DNA of 34,068 bases from an uncultured Collinsella sp. Its GTDB lineage: Bacteria > Actinomycetota > Coriobacteriia > Coriobacteriales > Coriobacteriaceae. Shown piece after piece: positions 6,643 through 18,245 of the stretch. The DNA is taken from assembly GCA_934654835.1 (NCBI GenBank), contig CAKUGY010000019.1, positions 1 to 34,068 on the forward strand, given 5' to 3'. Position 1 is the first letter of the stretch; the number at the start of each line of letters is the position of its first letter. The notes under the pieces were generated by a model. That model searched no databases. It had not been told where the DNA came from and saw only the letters and a list, made by a program, of their open reading frames with translations. A program made the position numbers and the translations under genes.

Positions 6643-7929
6643 ATGCCGTCAACCGTTTTGGTCGGTGCCCAGTGGGGCGATGAGGGCAAGGGTAAGATCT
6701 GCGACTTGGTCGCCGGCGACTTCGATGCCGTCGTGCGCTATTCGGGCGGCAACAACGCCGGCCACACCATCGTCGTCAACGGCAAGAAGTACGGCCTGCA
6801 CCAGGTGCCCTCCGGCATCATGTATTCCGACCACGTGTCGGTGATCGGTAACGGCTGCGTCGTCAACCCCAAGGTTGTCCTTGAGGAGATCGACATGTTC
6901 GAGGCCGACGGCATCACCACCAAGAACCTCAAGATCAGTGGCAACGCGCATGTCATCATGCCGTACCACATCGATCTGGATGGTGCTTTTGAGCAGAAGC
7001 TCGGCAAGAAGAACATCGGTACCACCAAGCGCGGCATCGGCCCGTGCTACCAGGACAAGATGGCCCGCATTGGCCTGCGCATGCAGGACATGCTGGACGA
7101 GGAGCTGTTCCGCGACAAGCTGGAGACCGCTCTTGCCCGTGTGAACCCCGAGCTCGAGCTCATCTACAACTTGCCCACCTACACCGTGGACCAGATCTGC
7201 GATGAGTACCTGCCCATGGCCGAGCGCCTGCGCCCCTACATCACCGAGACGAGCCTGCTGCTCAACAATATGATCGACGAGGGCAAGGACCTGCTGTTTG
7301 AGGGCGCCCAGGCGACGCTGCTCGATATCGACCACGGCACCTATCCGTACGTGACGTCTTCTAACTGCACCGCCGGCGGCGCCATTACCGGTTCCGGCGT
7401 CGGCATGAAGAACGTCGACCGTGTGCTGGGCGTCATGAAGGCCTATATCACCCGCGTCGGTTCGGGCCCCATGCCCACCGAGCTTTCCTATGAGTCCGAG
7501 GCCGGCCACACGCTGACCGAGGAGGGCTATGAGTACGGCGTGACCACCGGTCGCCGTCGTCGCTGCGGTTGGTTCGACGGCCCCATCGCCAACTATGCCT
7601 CGCGCGTCAACGGCCTCACCGATATCGCCCTGACCAAGCTCGACGTGCTTTCGGCCTTCGACACCATCAAGGTGTGCGTTGCCTACGACGTCGACGGCGA
7701 GCGCTATACGAGCGTGCCCGAGCATCAGGTACGCTTTGAGAACGCCAAGCCCATCTACGAGGAGCTCCCTGGCTGGAAGTGCGACATCACCGGTTGCCGC
7801 AGCTTTGACGAGCTGCCTCAGGAGGCTCAGGACTACGTGGCATTTATCGAGGATCTGGCACACACCCGCGTGACGTTTATTGGCGTCGGCGCCGGTCGCG
7901 AGCAGATCATCAACCGATTCTGGAAGTAA
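6643..7929 (+). CDS. purA: Adenylosuccinate synthetase
   Basis: PurA condenses IMP with aspartate using GTP, the first committed step from IMP to AMP. The 428-residue protein shows the GTP-binding loop G-D-E-G-K-G-K near residue 12. It also has N-N-A-G-H-T with the catalytic His, T-T-K-R-G-I-G-P, the switch segment T-Y-P-Y-V-T-S-S-N, and T-T-G-R-R-R-R-C-G-W near residue 300. Length is normal. The ATG follows GTAAGGAG. A palindrome containing ATATACCCCT lies downstream (7951-7992) before purD. Pairing with purD and other pur genes in the window suggests shared purine control, though no PurR-type operator could be recognised. Confidence 0.97.
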   Translation: MPSTVLVGAQWGDEGKGKICDLVAGDFDAVVRYSGGNNAGHTIVVNGKKYGLHQVPSGIMYSDHVSVIGNGCVVNPKVVLEEIDMFEADGITTKNLKISGNAHVIMPYHIDLDGAFEQKLGKKNIGTTKRGIGPCYQDKMARIGLRMQDMLDEELFRDKLETALARVNPELELIYNLPTYTVDQICDEYLPMAERLRPYITETSLLLNNMIDEGKDLLFEGAQATLLDIDHGTYPYVTSSNCTAGGAITGSGVGMKNVDRVLGVMKAYITRVGSGPMPTELSYESEAGHTLTEEGYEYGVTTGRRRRCGWFDGPIANYASRVNGLTDIALTKLDVLSAFDTIKVCVAYDVDGERYTSVPEHQVRFENAKPIYEELPGWKCDITGCRSFDELPQEAQDYVAFIEDLAHTRVTFIGVGAGREQIINRFWK

Positions 7930-7950
7930 TCGGTCTTTACGGTTATTGCG

Positions 7951-7992
7951 ATATACCCCTTTGCAGCCCAGGCGGGCGGCCGAGGGGTATAT
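7951..7992 (+). terminator. Palindrome between purA and purD, possible terminator
   Basis: Perfect 10-bp arms ATATACCCCT (7951-7960) and AGGGGTATAT (7983-7992) enclose a GC-rich 22-nt loop and are followed by TTGCTTT. It may be a terminator or attenuator. The right arm also contains TATAT, which could serve as a -10 box for purD. Confidence 0.5.
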
Positions 7993-8049
7993 TTGCTTTG
8001 TAATGGGCCCGCATGGTTGGCGGGCCGTTCATCCATAGAGGAGGCACCC

Positions 8050-9354
8050 TTGAAGGCGGACACTCAAACCATCGACATCCTGTTGTTGGGCAGCGGCGGC
8101 CGCGAGCATGCTTTGGCAGCAAAGCTCGCAGCATCACCGCGCGCCGGCAAGCTCTACATCGCGCCGGGCAACGGCGGTACCGCGAGCTGTGGCGAGAACG
8201 TTGTTCTCGACGATTGCGATCCTGCAGCCGTGGCGGCATTTGCGCAGAGCCACGGATGCGGACTCGTGGTGATTGGCCCCGAGGCCCCGCTCGTGGTGGG
8301 CGTGGCCGACGCCGTGCGTGCGACGGGCATTCCCTGCTTTGGCCCGGGTGCCGAGGGCGCCCAGATGGAGGGCTCCAAGCTGTTCTCCAAGCAGCTTATG
8401 GAGCGCGCCGGTATCCCGACGGCTGCCTATGGCTCGTTTACTGATGAGGCCTCGGCTCTTGCCTATGTGCGCGAGCAGGGCGCACCGCTGGTCGTGAAGG
8501 CCGACGGTCTTGCTGCAGGCAAGGGCGTTATCGTGGCAACCGAGCTCTCGCAGGCCGAGGAGGCCGTGCGCGAGTGCTTTGGCGGCACTTTCGGTGACGC
8601 CGGCAACACCGTGGTCATTGAGGAGATGCTGGTTGGCCCCGAGTGTTCGCTGCTGGCCTTTACCGACGGCAAGACCGTGCGCCCCATGGCTACCTCGCAG
8701 GACCACAAGCGTGCGCTTGAGGGCGATCTGGGCCCCAACACCGGCGGCATGGGCGTTTACAGCCCGGTGCCCATCGTGACCGACGAGGAGCACGCCACCA
8801 TGGTGGAGGTCATGGAGCAGACCGTGGCTGAGCTCGCTGACGAGGGCATCGACTACCGCGGCTGCCTGTACGGCGGCTTTATGCTCACGCCCGCCGGCCC
8901 CAAGGTGCTGGAGTTCAACGCCCGCTTTGGCGACCCCGAGACGCAGGTCGTGCTGCCGCGCCTTAAGAACGACTTGGTCGAGGTCATGCTGGCCTGCGCC
9001 AACTGCGAGCTCGATCAGATTGAGCTCGACTGGCGCGACGAGTGGGCCGTGGCTGTTGTCCTGACGAGCGCTGGCTACCCCGGCAGCTACGAGAAGGGCA
9101 AGGTCATCACCGGTATCGCTGACGCCGAGGCTATGGAGAACGTAACCGTGTATCACGCCGGTACTGCTGTGGTGGATGGCCAGCTCGTGACCAACGGCGG
9201 CCGCGTACTTGCCGTGACCGCGCTGGGTGACACGTTCGAGAACGCTCGTAACCTTGCCTACGAGGCCTGCGAGAAGATTGATTTTGAGGGCAAGACCCTG
9301 CGCCACGACATTGGTCTGCGCGCGCTGCGCGGCCGCGACGCCTGGGATGCCTAA
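8050..9354 (+). CDS. purD: Phosphoribosylamine-glycine ligase (GAR synthetase)
   Basis: PurD is an ATP-grasp enzyme that joins glycine to phosphoribosylamine, step two of IMP synthesis. The 434-residue protein has the N-terminal L-L-G-S-G-G-R-E-H-A, the ATP-grasp loop K-A-D-G-L-A-A-G-K-G-V, the metal-site segment E-F-N-A-R-F-G-D-P-E-T-Q and the C-terminal adenine-side motif T-N-G-G-R-V-L-A-V. I chose the TTG at 8050 because AGAGGAGG lies 5-8 bases upstream and the conserved N-terminus begins 9 residues later. No ATG is available in that stretch, and the next upstream in-frame start lies before the ribosome site. Length is normal for the family. Confidence 0.96.
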   Translation: MKADTQTIDILLLGSGGREHALAAKLAASPRAGKLYIAPGNGGTASCGENVVLDDCDPAAVAAFAQSHGCGLVVIGPEAPLVVGVADAVRATGIPCFGPGAEGAQMEGSKLFSKQLMERAGIPTAAYGSFTDEASALAYVREQGAPLVVKADGLAAGKGVIVATELSQAEEAVRECFGGTFGDAGNTVVIEEMLVGPECSLLAFTDGKTVRPMATSQDHKRALEGDLGPNTGGMGVYSPVPIVTDEEHATMVEVMEQTVAELADEGIDYRGCLYGGFMLTPAGPKVLEFNARFGDPETQVVLPRLKNDLVEVMLACANCELDQIELDWRDEWAVAVVLTSAGYPGSYEKGKVITGIADAEAMENVTVYHAGTAVVDGQLVTNGGRVLAVTALGDTFENARNLAYEACEKIDFEGKTLRHDIGLRALRGRDAWDA

Positions 9355-9375
9355 AGTCCGAGAGGGATGAGACGG

Positions 9376-10071
9376 ATGGACGAGAAGAACGAAGAGCTCG
9401 TGGACGCGCAGATCGTCGAGCAGGACGGTCGCACGTATGGGCACGCCGAGGGCGAGCCCGGTGGTGAGGTCGTCGATGAGCCGGTGCTGGTGCTGGGTGA
9501 CGACGACCCGCACGATGCCGAGCTGCACGAGAAGATTCTTTCGGAGGAGTGCGCCTGGAAAGGCAAGATCCTCGACGTCCACCGTCTTGAGGTTGAGCTG
9601 CCCAACGGCCATCGCAGTGCCCGCGATGTGATTCGCCATCCGGGCGCGGCGGCCGTCGTGGCGCTGACCGAGAGCGGCAAGATCGTGCTGGTGCGTCAGT
9701 ACCGCACCGCCATTGACCGCGTGACGGTCGAGATTCCCGCCGGCAAGCTCGATCCGGGTGAGGATCCGCTCGATTGCGCCAAGCGTGAGCTGCACGAGGA
9801 GACGGGCTTTAGGGCCGGCCGCATTCGCTTTTTGACGTCGATTGTCACGACCTGCGGCTTCTGCGACGAGATCATTCACATCTACCTGGCTACCAAGCTC
9901 GAGTTCGATGCGCCCAACCCCGATGACGACGAGTTCGTCAACGTGGACCTAGTGCCGCTGCACGAGCTGATCGACGCCGTGCTCGACGGCAAGATCGAAG
10001 ACGCCAAGACCGTTGTTGGTGCACTTGCCTGCGATAGCATTGCACATCGACTGGGTGGGGCGGAACTGTAA
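9376..10071 (+). CDS. NUDIX hydrolase, ADP-ribose pyrophosphatase type
   Basis: The 231-residue product has a complete NUDIX box (G-x5-E-x7-R-E-L-x-E-E-x-G; G-K-L-D-P-G-E to R-E-L-H-E-E-T-G, about residues 123-144). The upstream V-L-V-R-Q-Y-R and downstream T-S-I-V-T-T-C-G-F pattern resembles ADP-ribose and nucleoside-diphosphate-sugar hydrolases (NudF/YqkG-like). These enzymes recycle ADP-ribose to AMP and ribose-5-phosphate. About 55 acidic N-terminal residues precede the usual domain. The ATG at 9376 has AGAGGG at a workable distance, whereas an ATG at 9367 abuts it. It lies 21 bases after purD and probably shares its transcript. Substrate cannot be fixed from sequence alone. Confidence 0.88.
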   Translation: MDEKNEELVDAQIVEQDGRTYGHAEGEPGGEVVDEPVLVLGDDDPHDAELHEKILSEECAWKGKILDVHRLEVELPNGHRSARDVIRHPGAAAVVALTESGKIVLVRQYRTAIDRVTVEIPAGKLDPGEDPLDCAKRELHEETGFRAGRIRFLTSIVTTCGFCDEIIHIYLATKLEFDAPNPDDDEFVNVDLVPLHELIDAVLDGKIEDAKTVVGALACDSIAHRLGGAEL

Positions 10072-10109
10072 CGAGCGAGGTAGCCTCGCAGGTTTGTATA
10101 AGTCAGCGA

Positions 10110-10207
10110 AAGTGCCCCACTTGAGGCAAGGTGGCCTGAAAGAGGAGGGAAGCGTACGGATGTACGCGACCGACGATTGAAGGCCAGATTGTCCAAATGG
10201 GGCACTT
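10110..10207 (+). repeat. Structured ~100-bp intergenic element, copy 1
   Basis: Outer arms AAGTGCCCCA (10110-10119) and TGGGGCACTT (10198-10207) pair perfectly. Inside them TGGCCT pairs with AGGCCA, and GGCAA with TTG(T)CC. A central hairpin GCGTAC-GGAT-GTACGC (10152-10167) is flanked by the unpaired blocks GAAAGAGGAG (10138-10147) and CGACGATTGA (10171-10180). All these blocks recur at 33191-33298 on the other strand with the same internal spacing. It lies in the 5' region of the ABC exporter gene. It could be a structured RNA, for example a relative of the Collinsella RNA motifs found by comparative genomics, or a mobile palindromic repeat. Confidence 0.75.
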
Positions 10208-10223
10208 GCAGCGTCGAGATGAA

Positions 10224-10245
10224 ACGCGGTTTGGTAAAACCGCGT
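10224..10245 (+). promoter_or_regulatory. Hairpin directly before the ribosome site of the ABC exporter
   Basis: A perfect 9-bp stem, ACGCGGTTT / AAACCGCGT, with a GGTA loop ends one base before AAGGTG, the ribosome site of the gene starting at 10255. It may modulate translation initiation. Confidence 0.45.
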
Positions 10246-10254
10246 AAGGTGATT

Positions 10255-12027
10255 ATGCTGAAGAGGTTTTTGTCTTACTACAAGCCCCAGATGGGGCTTT
10301 TTGTTGCCGATACTGTTTGCGCTCTGGTGCTTGCTGCCATTGACCTGGCGTTCCCTATCATTCTGCGCAATCTGACCGGCGGGCTCTTCACCCAAGGCCA
10401 GGCTGCCATTATGCAGGCGCTCGGCATGATTGCGGTGGGGCTGGTACTGATGTATGCCATCCGTTGCGCCTGCCGCTACTTTGTAAGCTATTGGGGTCAT
10501 GTGATGGGCGCGCGCATGGAGTCCAAGATGCGCGAGGACCTGTTCGATCAGTACGAGCGCTTTAGCTTTGCGTATTTCGATCGCAACAGCTCGGGCGACA
10601 TGATGAGCCGCGTGGTCAACGACCTGTTCGATATCTGCGAGGCGGCACACCACGTGCCCGAGTGGATTATCATCTGCGGCATCGAGATTATCGGCTCGTT
10701 TGTGATTCTGTTTACCATTGCCCCGGTGCTGGCACTTGCCATGGCCGTGGTGACGGCGGCATTTGCGGTCATCATGTTTTGGCAGAACATGCGCATGCGC
10801 GAGGTCTTTAGCGACAACCGCAAAAAGATCAGCGGCATCAATGCGCAGCTGCAGGACTCGCTGGCGGGCATGCGCGTGGTCAAGAGCTTCGCGAATGAGG
10901 AGACCGAGCGCTCCAAGTTCCGCGCCTCCAACAATCGCTACCTTTCGTCCAAGGAGAACATGTATCACGCCATGGGCGTTTACACCGCAACGTATGGCCT
11001 GCTCTCGGGCGTGCTCTACGTGATCGTGGTGCTGCTCGGCGGTTGGTTGGTCGCCCAGGGCCAGCTGCAGGCGGTCGATATGGCGACCTTCGCGCTCTAC
11101 GTCTCGCTGTTTTGCACGCCGCTCGAGACGCTCGTCAACTCGGCCGAGATGTATCAGAAGGCCATTGCCGGGTTTAAACGCATGGACGAGGTGCTTTCGA
11201 CCGCGCCGGATATTCAGGACAAGCCGGATGCCGTGGACCTGCAGGTGACGGCGGGCGCGGTTGAGTATCGCGACGTGTGCTTTAGCTACGAGGACGTTGA
11301 ACTTGGCGAGGCCGGTGCCGATGAGCGCCCCGTGATCGACCACATGGATCTGTCCATCAAGCCCGGTCAGACCATCGCGCTGGTCGGCCCCTCTGGCGGC
11401 GGTAAGTCCACGACCTGCTCGCTGCTGCCGCGCTTTTATGACGTGGCTGCCGGATCCATCAGCATCGACGGTCAGGACGTGCGCGATGTGACGCAGCGGA
11501 GCCTGCGCCGTGCCATCGGCCTGGTGCAGCAGGATGTCTACCTGTTCGATGGCACGATCGGCGAGAACATCGCCTACGGCAAGCCCGGTGCCACGGCAGA
11601 GGAAATCGCCGAGGCAGCTCGCCGCGCCAACATCGACGCCTTTATCGAGTCGCTGCCGCAGGGCTACGATACGGTGGTGGGTGAGCGCGGCAGCCGTCTT
11701 TCGGGCGGGCAGAAGCAACGCGTCGCTATCGCTCGCGTGTTTCTCAAGAACCCCAAGATTCTTATCTTGGATGAGGCGACGAGCGCTTTGGATAATGAGA
11801 GCGAGGAGGCGGTGCAGGAGTCGCTTGAGGAGTTGGCGCGAGGCCGCACCACGATTATCATCGCCCATCGTCTGTCGACTATTAAGCATGCCGACGAAAT
11901 CGCGACCGTTGAGCATGGTCGCGTTGTGGAACGTGGCACGCACGAGGAGCTTCTCGCTCGTGGCGGCACCTATGCCCGTTACTATCGAATGCAGTTCGAA
12001 GGTGCGCGTGCGCACGAGCTCGACTGA
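10255..12027 (+). CDS. ABC exporter half-transporter (membrane domain fused to ATPase)
   Basis: The 590-residue protein joins an N-terminal six-helix exporter domain (about residues 10-310, with a typical coupling region Y-F-D-R-N-S-S-G-D-M-M-S-R) to a C-terminal ATPase. Walker A G-P-S-G-G-G-K-S-T lies near residue 378, signature L-S-G-G-Q-K-Q-R near 482, and Walker B I-L-I-L-D-E-A-T-S-A-L-D near 502, followed by the H-loop I-A-H-R-L-S-T. This is the MsbA/LmrA/multidrug-type layout. No second half-transporter is adjacent, so it probably acts as a homodimer. The substrate is unknown. The ATG at 10255 follows AAGGTG; an upstream in-frame ATG lies in the repeat region and is unlikely to be used. 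Confidence 0.9.
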   Translation: MLKRFLSYYKPQMGLFVADTVCALVLAAIDLAFPIILRNLTGGLFTQGQAAIMQALGMIAVGLVLMYAIRCACRYFVSYWGHVMGARMESKMREDLFDQYERFSFAYFDRNSSGDMMSRVVNDLFDICEAAHHVPEWIIICGIEIIGSFVILFTIAPVLALAMAVVTAAFAVIMFWQNMRMREVFSDNRKKISGINAQLQDSLAGMRVVKSFANEETERSKFRASNNRYLSSKENMYHAMGVYTATYGLLSGVLYVIVVLLGGWLVAQGQLQAVDMATFALYVSLFCTPLETLVNSAEMYQKAIAGFKRMDEVLSTAPDIQDKPDAVDLQVTAGAVEYRDVCFSYEDVELGEAGADERPVIDHMDLSIKPGQTIALVGPSGGGKSTTCSLLPRFYDVAAGSISIDGQDVRDVTQRSLRRAIGLVQQDVYLFDGTIGENIAYGKPGATAEEIAEAARRANIDAFIESLPQGYDTVVGERGSRLSGGQKQRVAIARVFLKNPKILILDEATSALDNESEEAVQESLEELARGRTTIIIAHRLSTIKHADEIATVEHGRVVERGTHEELLARGGTYARYYRMQFEGARAHELD

Positions 12028-12046
12028 TTGATATGACAGGAAGTTT

Positions 12047-13006
12047 ATGGCTGATAAGAACCCTTTGACTCCGGAAGAAGTGACGGAGTTATTCTCCGAA
12101 ATCGACGCATCCGGCGTCTTGGATCCTACGCTCGCCAAAAAGCGTACCGAGCGCATGCGCGAGAAAGAGGCGGCGGTCAAGCGCGGCGACAAGGCGGCGC
12201 TGGCGCGGCTGCGCAGCGAGGATCGCGCGAGTCAGGCAAAACATATCGACCCGTTGTCCGAGGACGATCCCTCGGGCTCGCAAGTGAGTCATACCATTAC
12301 AAAGACCGCCATGGCCGTGGTCATTACCATCTTAGTGCTGATTGTGGGCATGCAGATTGGCTACGGCGTGATGCGTCGTCTGAACACCGCGAACCTTTCC
12401 GAGAGCGTTTCGGTGGATACCGTCTCAACCGCGCTCAAGGGCGGACTTGAGTGGGGCAACGGCTTTACGCAGTTCCCGCTCGACTTTACCGTCGATGAGG
12501 CCGATGAGCGCACGGGCACGGTTGAGGTGACGGTGCTGGACACGTCTTCTGCCAATGAGCTCGAACTGCTGTCCAACGGGCAGATCCAGGCGGCAGCACT
12601 TGCGACCAACGCGCTGCTCAACGATAAGATCGACCGCGTGGTGTATAACGTGCACGCCTATATTGATGAGGACAGCAACATTCAGCACGATTCGTTCTTT
12701 GGAATGTTCCCCGCTCAGGGCCACCAGAGCGCCATTCTGACGTTCGTGTGGACCAAGAGCTCGTCCAATGCCACGAATATCGACTGGAAGATGCGCATTG
12801 TAAGCATGGACGACACCATTGCCGAGCGTATTCAGAAACAGGTGAACTCGGTGTCGTCGCTGATCGAGGACCCGGTGGTGAGCCAGACCAAGATCACGGA
12901 GGAGAAGGCCGAGCGCGATCTTGAGCATCGCCTGCACGGCCGGGAGATCTTCCGCGGCGGCAAGCCCGACCGCACGCCGTCCGATCTGCTGGAGCAGGAC
13001 AAATAA
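12047..13006 (+). CDS. Single-pass membrane protein of unknown function
   Basis: I do not recognise a family for this 319-residue protein. The N-terminal 80 residues are charged and probably cytoplasmic, with the E-V-T-E-L-F segment and a Lys/Arg/Glu-rich helix. One hydrophobic segment (about 87-109) follows, and then an extracytoplasmic domain of about 190 residues with mixed alpha/beta character. Visible features there include N-A-L-L-N-D-K and Y-N-V-H-A-Y-I-D. The C-terminus is basic (H-R-L-H-G-R-E-I-F-R-G-G-K). AGGAAG precedes the ATG. It starts 19 bases after the ABC exporter and ends at a strong terminator, so the two are probably co-transcribed and may work together at the membrane. 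Confidence 0.8.
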   Translation: MADKNPLTPEEVTELFSEIDASGVLDPTLAKKRTERMREKEAAVKRGDKAALARLRSEDRASQAKHIDPLSEDDPSGSQVSHTITKTAMAVVITILVLIVGMQIGYGVMRRLNTANLSESVSVDTVSTALKGGLEWGNGFTQFPLDFTVDEADERTGTVEVTVLDTSSANELELLSNGQIQAAALATNALLNDKIDRVVYNVHAYIDEDSNIQHDSFFGMFPAQGHQSAILTFVWTKSSSNATNIDWKMRIVSMDDTIAERIQKQVNSVSSLIEDPVVSQTKITEEKAERDLEHRLHGREIFRGGKPDRTPSDLLEQDK

Positions 13007-13013
13007 AGCAAAG

Positions 13014-13053
13014 TCACCCCGCGTGAGCCGCCAGCCCACACGGGGTGATTTTT
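13014..13053 (+). terminator. Terminator after the ABC exporter / unknown membrane protein unit
   Basis: Twelve-base arms TCACCCCGCGTG and CACACGGGGTGA (one mismatch) with an 11-nt loop are followed by TTTTT, 7 bases after the stop codon. The 160 bases from here to carA are AT-rich and must hold the carA promoter. A TACAAT at 13150 is a candidate -10 box without a convincing -35. Confidence 0.88.
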
Positions 13054-13213
13054 CATCCCCGTCCCAGAAAAATCATTATGCATAGAAAGTCATAATTATC
13101 ATTTCGTAAACATTTCGATGAAATTAACGCCATAGCACATACTTACGGTTACAATACCGCGAGGCCTAACTACACACCTTTAAGCCGGTCCTGTGAGACC
13201 GGGAAGGAGAATT

Positions 13214-14653
13214 ATGGCGAACAACCATACCGCGGGCACCGTCGCCCGCACCTTCGCGCCCAGCGAGCTTTGCCAGCGTATGCTGGCCAAAACCAGCAAG
13301 GGCACCTGTGGTCCCTGCATCCTGTATCTTGAGGATGGGACCATTTTTTATGGCCGTGCATGCGGTGCCGAGGGCACCGCGACCGGCGAGGTCTGCTTTA
13401 ACACCTCACTTGAGGGCTATTTTGAGGTTATGACCGACCCGAGCTATGCCGGCCAAATCGTAACCATGACCTATCCGCAGATTGGCAACTACGGTATCGA
13501 TGAGGCCGATGTTCAGTCGGCTTTCCCTGGCGATGCCGCCCGCCCCGCAAGCGCTCCCGCCATGCGCGGCATGATCGTTCGCGACATGTGCGCCACGCCT
13601 TCTAACTGGCGCTCGGCCGTTAGCGTGCCGGAGTATCTGCGCGCTCACGGTATCGTTGCCATTGAGGGCGTCGACACCCGCGCCCTGGTGCGTCACCTGC
13701 GCGACAACGGTTCCAAGATGGGCATTATCTCGACTGAGATTTTCGACGTCGACGAGCTTGCTGAGCGTCTGGCCGCAGCACCCACGCTGGTGGGCGAGAA
13801 CCTGGTCAAGACCGTGAGCTGCCCCGAGCCTCACGAGTTTGCAGCCGCCGACCTGCCCGCCGAGCACGACTTCGCACTCACGCCTGCCGCCCCCGCCCGC
13901 CACAAAGTGGTCGCCTACGACTGCGGCGTGAAGCGCGGCATTCTGGAGGGTCTCGTCCGCGCCGGCTGCGACCTCACCGTCGTGCCGTGGGACACGCCCG
14001 CGAGTGAGGTGCTCGACATGAATCCCGACGGCGTCTTTTTGTCCAACGGCCCCGGCGACCCCGATGCCGTGGTGGAGACCTACGAGCAGGTGCAGCAGCT
14101 GATCGGCAAGGTGCCGGTCTTTGGCATTTGCCTGGGTCACCAGATGATCAGCCTGGCCTGCGGCGCTCAGATGGAAAAGCTTAAGTTCGGTCATCGCGGT
14201 GGCAACCAGCCGGTTATGAACCTGGTGAGCCGTCGCGTGGAGATCACCGCGCAAAACCACGGCTTTGGCCTGCTGTTCCCCAGCTTGGGCAAGCTTGTGC
14301 CGGAACTTTCCGGCGGCGAGACCGAGCATGCGTCCGATGGCGATCTGCGCGCCTGGGTGCGCCGCGGTATCGCGCCGGTGGTGATGAACGAGCGCTTCGG
14401 CCGCATTCGCTTGACGCACGTGAATCTCAACGACGGCACCGCCGAGGGCATCCAGTTGCTCGACGCCCCGTGCTTCTCGGTCCAGTACCACCCCGAGGCC
14501 TCGCCCGGCCCCACCGATGCCCACTATCTCTTTACCGCCTTTACGCGACTCATGGACGGCGAGGAGAACTACCTGGACATCGACACCGCGAAGGACCGCC
14601 TGCAGGGGTGGAACTTTGCTGAGGTCACCACGACCGAGACCGAGGAGAACTAA
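13214..14653 (+). CDS. carA: Carbamoyl phosphate synthase small (glutaminase) subunit
   Basis: CarA hydrolyses glutamine and channels ammonia to CarB. The N-terminal domain is recognisable (L-E-D-G-T-I-F-Y-G-R, N-T-S-L-E-G-Y, T-D-P-S-Y). The class I glutaminase triad is intact: Cys306 in G-I-C-L-G-H, and His426 and Glu428 in Y-H-P-E-A-S-P-G-P. At 479 residues it is about 100 longer than most CarA proteins. The extra length includes about 30 N-terminal residues, and about 33 residues are inserted between N-H-G-F (348-351) and the strand I-R-L-T-H-V-N-L-N (398 on). The ATG at 13214 has GGAAGGAG upstream. carB starts one base after its stop, so the two are translationally coupled. Confidence 0.95.
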   Translation: MANNHTAGTVARTFAPSELCQRMLAKTSKGTCGPCILYLEDGTIFYGRACGAEGTATGEVCFNTSLEGYFEVMTDPSYAGQIVTMTYPQIGNYGIDEADVQSAFPGDAARPASAPAMRGMIVRDMCATPSNWRSAVSVPEYLRAHGIVAIEGVDTRALVRHLRDNGSKMGIISTEIFDVDELAERLAAAPTLVGENLVKTVSCPEPHEFAAADLPAEHDFALTPAAPARHKVVAYDCGVKRGILEGLVRAGCDLTVVPWDTPASEVLDMNPDGVFLSNGPGDPDAVVETYEQVQQLIGKVPVFGICLGHQMISLACGAQMEKLKFGHRGGNQPVMNLVSRRVEITAQNHGFGLLFPSLGKLVPELSGGETEHASDGDLRAWVRRGIAPVVMNERFGRIRLTHVNLNDGTAEGIQLLDAPCFSVQYHPEASPGPTDAHYLFTAFTRLMDGEENYLDIDTAKDRLQGWNFAEVTTTETEEN

Positions 14654-14654
14654 C

Positions 14655-17969
<3,315 letters not shown>

Positions 17970-17981
17970 AGTGACTTGTCC

Positions 17982-18065
17982 GGCCGGGGCGGGGATCGAG
18001 TTTCCCCCTTCGCTCCGGCTGCAAGCAGAGTCGCTCAGTGGGAAACTCGATCCCCCGCCCCGGCC
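17982..18065. repeat. Large GC-rich palindrome after carB
   Basis: Arms of 25 and 26 bases (17982-18006 and 18040-18065) are complementary apart from one extra C in the right arm. The matching portions include GGGGATCGAGTTTCCC. The loop is 33 nt. No T-run follows, so it is not a classical terminator. It may be another class of dispersed palindromic repeat. Confidence 0.6.
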
Positions 18066-18138
18066 TGCGGTGACTTGGTCGCACCGTGTGCTGCAGAAGG
18101 GGCTTTGCGCGATGGCTGGGGCTGAAGAATATGGTGCG

Positions 18139-18180
18139 CGCGGGCTCTGTCGTTCGAATGAACGACAGAGCCCGCGTTTT
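18139..18180 (+). terminator. First of two tandem terminators after carB
   Basis: A perfect 17-bp stem (arms 18139-18155 and 18160-18176, core GGCTCTGTCGTTC) with a GAAT tetraloop is followed by TTTT. It lies about 170 bases past the carB stop. Confidence 0.75.
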
Positions 18181-18186
18181 GGATGG

Positions 18187-18224
18187 GGTCTCCTGGCGAA
18201 TCTTCATTCGCCAGGAGACCTTTT
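18187..18224 (+). terminator. Second of two tandem terminators after carB
   Basis: A perfect 15-bp stem, GGTCTCCTGGCGAAT / ATTCGCCAGGAGACC, with a CTTC tetraloop is followed by TTTT. It starts only 10 bases after the first hairpin, giving a double stop. Confidence 0.8.
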
Positions 18225-18245
18225 GCCAGGGCCGAGACATGTCCT

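Noticed and set aside
13060..13213. Arginine or pyrimidine operator before carA
   Set aside because: The AT-rich stretch has partial inverted repeats, but none matches an ARG box or a PyrR-type attenuator well enough to call.
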